Part shown: in pieces, positions 18,490 to 21,159 of the stretch
How the letters are laid out: each line of letters starts with the position of its first letter
Position numbering within the stretch: the stretch's first letter is position 1
Source: Pelargonium nanum
Taxonomy: Eukaryota > Streptophyta > Magnoliopsida > Geraniales > Geraniaceae
Direction of reading: 5' to 3'
Length of the DNA: 21,159 nucleotides
Assembly (NCBI GenBank): GCA_036897485.1
Contig: JAYMTF010001818.1
Location: 1 to 21,159 of the forward strand
Made by a program: the position numbers and the translations under genes
The notes under the pieces: generated by a model
Told to the model about the DNA's origin: nothing
Databases searched by the model: none
Seen by the model: only the letters and a program-made list of their open reading frames with translations

Positions 18490-21159
18490 ATGGGAATAAA
18501 GGTGACATTTTTAATTTCAATTACTTTCTTATTTTGCCCAAATTTCAATTAAAACCTTTTTTTTGGGGATTAATTTCGCTGTTTTTGGTGCTAGGGTTTA
18601 ACGAAGTTGCTGGCGGATAATGCACCGAAGGCCATGAAAGAGCAGAAATTCGAGAGCTACTTTGGCCGCAAAATCGCCATTGATGCTAGCATGAGCATCT
18701 ACCAGTTCCTTGTACGGACTTTTTATATATTTTTTTTATAGTGCATTTTTATGATTGTAGGGTTAATTGTGTCAATGGTGGTGCAGATTGTGGTGGGGAG
18801 GACTGGGGCTGAGATGCTTACCAATGAGGCCGGTGAAGTCACTAGGTTTGCCCTCTCTGTCTCTGCAATGTTGTCTTTGGTATTTGAGTAGAATTAGCTA
18901 ATAGTAGTGAAAATTAATAGAGTGATTTACTGACATGGATGCTTCTTTAGTTATATTTACTGGGTTTTTTCTATATTGAAATGGGTTCGCCTTTTTTGTT
19001 TGTGTGGCATTGAATGTTAGGAAGGAGGCTACAAAGTCATAAGACGGGATAGCAAAGCTGAAAATGCTTAGGTGGTTTTGTGGTAAATCTAGGAAGGATA
19101 GGGTTAGGAATGAAGCTATCTAGGCAAGAGTTTGGGTAACTCCATCTGAAGATATGATGTCAGAAAACTGTTAAAGGAGGTTGGACATGTGCAACGTAGG
19201 GAGGTTAGTGACATTGTGAGTTAAGGTAAGAGAATTCAGTTAGGTGAACCTAAAAGGGGTAGGGGTTGGCATGACTTGACACATGAGATAACATTAGATT
19301 GGATGGAGGGGACAATACGAGTAGAAGGTTTGAAAGAGTTTTGCTAAATGATTCATGCAATCTACCTGAATGTTGTTTGGAAAATGTCTTGATGGTTGTT
19401 GTTGCTGATGGGTTCCTTTGATATATTTTAGGAATATTCAAATGGGTTTGAAGAGGTTAATTTATTCACGAGGATGGAGAATATTGACCAATAGAAGAGG
19501 AATAAATACAAGAATTATTGTTGACGTTTCACTGTAATTGGAATTTAGTTGAAGTTAGTTCCTAAATGAAACTAAAGTTAGCCGGAGAGTACATATAAAT
19601 TAGAGTGGAATGAGTGATTTGATTGTTCTTGAAGAGGTCTTGTTGTTACTGTTAAGGGAAAAAGGTTCCTATTAGCAGCAAAAAAGAAGGAATATAGAAT
19701 ATATTCAACTAAGAGTAAAGTCAGGCAACTAATGAACTAGAAGTAAGATGAATGCCTCAAGCATCACAGAGAGCTCTGTTGATGTGGACATTATTTGAAT
19801 TTCCAGACATACCCTCCTTTCCTCTTTGCGAGTTCTGTAATGTTTTCTGTTTCCTGATACTGATATTGGTTTTCTGTGTGTTGAACTGTAGCCATTTACA
19901 AGGCATGTTCTCACGAACAATTAGGCTTCTGGAAGCTGGAATAAAGCCAGTGTAATTTCCTCTTTCCTTTTTAGTTTTTACCCCTTTTATTTTATTTAGT
20001 TATTGATTTTGAAATAACCCTTGCTACCATATCTCAGTGTTGCAAACTTTGTGATTTGCTGAAATATTTCCTCTCCTTTCAGCTATGTTTTTGATGGGCA
20101 GCCTCCAGATTTGAAGAAACAAGAGCTTGCAAAGCGGTACTTTTGCTTTCACAATGATTTATTTGTTACTTAATTAGTTAATTTCTTTTATGATTACCTT
20201 AAAAGATTTAGTATTTAAAATCTTCCATCTTCATGCAGTTATTCAAAGAGAGAAGATGCTACTGAGGATTTGCAGAAGGCTATTGAGGTATATGCATCCC
20301 TTTTCTGTTTCTTACTTTCTTTTCCTTGTTTTGGTCTTTTCTTTGGTTTCTACTTTGCCTAGGATCTCATAGCATGTTTTTCCTTCCATTGCAGAGTGGC
20401 AATAAGGAAGACATTGAGAAATTCAGCAAACGCACAGTAAAAGTCACCAAACAGCATAATGAAGACTGCAAAAGACTATTAGGACTCATGGGAGTGCCTG
20501 TAGTTGAGGTACATTAGTTATTTGAAATCAGCACAGTGCTAGATGTTCTAGTTGTAAGCGTGTAACAATTTGATGTATCTTGTACTATGGATTTTTTCTT
20601 TTCAATGTCTTATATTACATACTACCCATCCTTGTTCTGCAATAAGTCAACTGAATCTAGTAACATCTGTTTTCGCCTTTTTTTAGGCTCCTTCTGAAGC
20701 AGAGGCTCAATGTGCTGCGCTTTGCAAAGCAGGAAAGGCATGTATCATATTGGTTACCTCTAAGCTGTTTTGTATTCTTTTATTTGTGCAACATATAAAA
20801 ACAATCATCGGCTGTCCAAATTAACCCACAAAACTACATTGTAGGGATCAATATTTAGCTTCTCTATTTCAGGTTTATGCTGTGGCTTCTGAAGACATGG
20901 ATTCCCTAACTTTTGGAGCTACTAGGTTCCTCCGCCATTTGATGGATCCTAGCTCAAGAAAAATCCCAGTCATGGAGTTTGAAGTTGCAAAGGTGCTTAG
21001 AGCATTGATAGAGATGTGATTGCATTCTGTCCAACTCAGTGGTTTACTATTGATTGCTGATTTCCTTTTAGGTTTTGGAGGAGCTAAACCTTACTATGGA
21101 TCAGTTTATTGACTTGTGCATTCTTTCTGGATGTGATTATTGTGACAGCATTCGAGGTG
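18490..21159 (+). CDS. FEN1: Flap endonuclease 1 (3' partial)
   Basis: Ten coding exons are seen: 18490-18501, 18595-18711, 18787-18845, 19892-19951, 20083-20136, 20239-20287, 20395-20508, 20687-20737, 20873-20992 and 21072-21159. They encode residues 1-241 in continuous phase; the window ends inside exon 10 and the family is about 380 aa. FEN1 is a nuclear structure-specific nuclease that removes 5' flaps during Okazaki fragment maturation and long-patch base excision repair, working with PCNA. The start [15 protein letters not shown] is the family N terminus, whose free Gly2 is needed in the active site. Metal ligands are visible: Asp34 (AIDASMS), Asp87 (VFDGQPP), Glu159 and Glu161 (APSEAEAQ), Asp180 and Asp182 ([10 protein letters not shown]) and Asp234 ([10 protein letters not shown]). 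Lys94 and Arg101 of the helical gateway are kept. The H3TH motif is just beginning at the cut; the PCNA-binding tail lies beyond. Exon 1 is only 12 coding bases. Intron 3 holds a LINE remnant and intron 8 begins with GC. Confidence 0.97.
18989..19407 (+). mobile_element. 5'-truncated dead LINE (RT C-terminal end) in FEN1 intron 3
   Basis: Translation from 19064 gives [19 protein letters not shown], matching the conserved region after the reverse transcriptase of plant LINEs. After a frameshift GHVQRR (19183-19200) and KRGRGWHDL (19252-19278) follow in the expected order. Several stops and the frameshift show it is inactive. It ends in TTG repeats (GATGGTTGTTGTTGCTG, about 19391-19407), as such LINEs often do. 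ATGGGTTC occurs at 18981-18988 and 19408-19415, just outside both ends, and is a good target-site duplication. The element lies in the sense orientation within a 1046-bp intron, by far the longest in this gene. Confidence 0.75.
20738..20872 (+). other. GC-AG intron (FEN1 intron 8)
   Basis: Exon 8 must end GGA AAG and exon 9 start GTT TAT GCT to keep the conserved reading [14 protein letters not shown]. The junction then reads AAG|GCATGT...TTTCAG|GTT, so the intron starts with GC. The nearest GT (20741-20742) would add four bases and shift the frame. GC donors with a strong AAG context are a known minor class of U2 introns. Confidence 0.85.

Noticed and set aside
19250..19441. Minus-strand frame in FEN1 intron 3
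   Set aside because: Antisense of the LINE remnant.

Overview
The window is nuclear DNA from a flowering plant, most likely a eudicot. The evidence is AT-rich intergenic sequence, three intron-rich genes of plant families (an R2R3-MYB factor, a pectin acetylesterase and FEN1), and degenerate plant-type transposable elements (LINE, tRNA-derived SINE, Mutator-like and CACTA-like foldbacks). I cannot name the species from sequence alone. No CRISPR, operon, virus or organelle features are present. Exons were assigned by reading splice sites and checking that phase and protein-family motifs stay continuous.

Layout: (1) 1-1224 (+): the last two exons of an R2R3-MYB gene of the MYB55/MYB61/MYB86 type; its first exon lies before the window. 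(2) 1225-5640: AT-rich intergenic DNA with a short local duplication and one copy of a GACACG-rich repeat. (3) 5877-10203 (-): a complete 12-exon pectin acetylesterase gene (424 aa, CE13/Notum-like hydrolase) with a signal peptide, the nucleophile motif GCSAGG and recognisable catalytic Asp and His. Its 3' UTR runs to about 5640 and its CT-rich leader, with a short uORF, to about 10500. (4) 10560-18100: about 7.5 kb without a gene. It holds repeat debris: a SINE-like piece, a Mutator-like foldback element with a 9-bp flanking duplication, a tandemly duplicated CACTA-like element, a microsatellite and further GTGTCGTG-type repeats. (5) 18150-18489: a compact FEN1 promoter with a GCCCA cluster, two identical G-box palindromes spaced by two helical turns, and an E2F-type site. 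(6) 18490-21159 (+): the first ten coding exons of flap endonuclease 1, cut by the window end after residue 241. Intron 3 carries a dead LINE 3' end and intron 8 appears to be a GC-AG intron.

The three genes are not functionally linked: a wall-related transcription factor, an apoplastic wall-modifying esterase and a nuclear DNA replication/repair nuclease. I found no evidence of a new biological system. The best observations are the transposon insertions with footprints, the FEN1 promoter architecture and the non-canonical splice donor.
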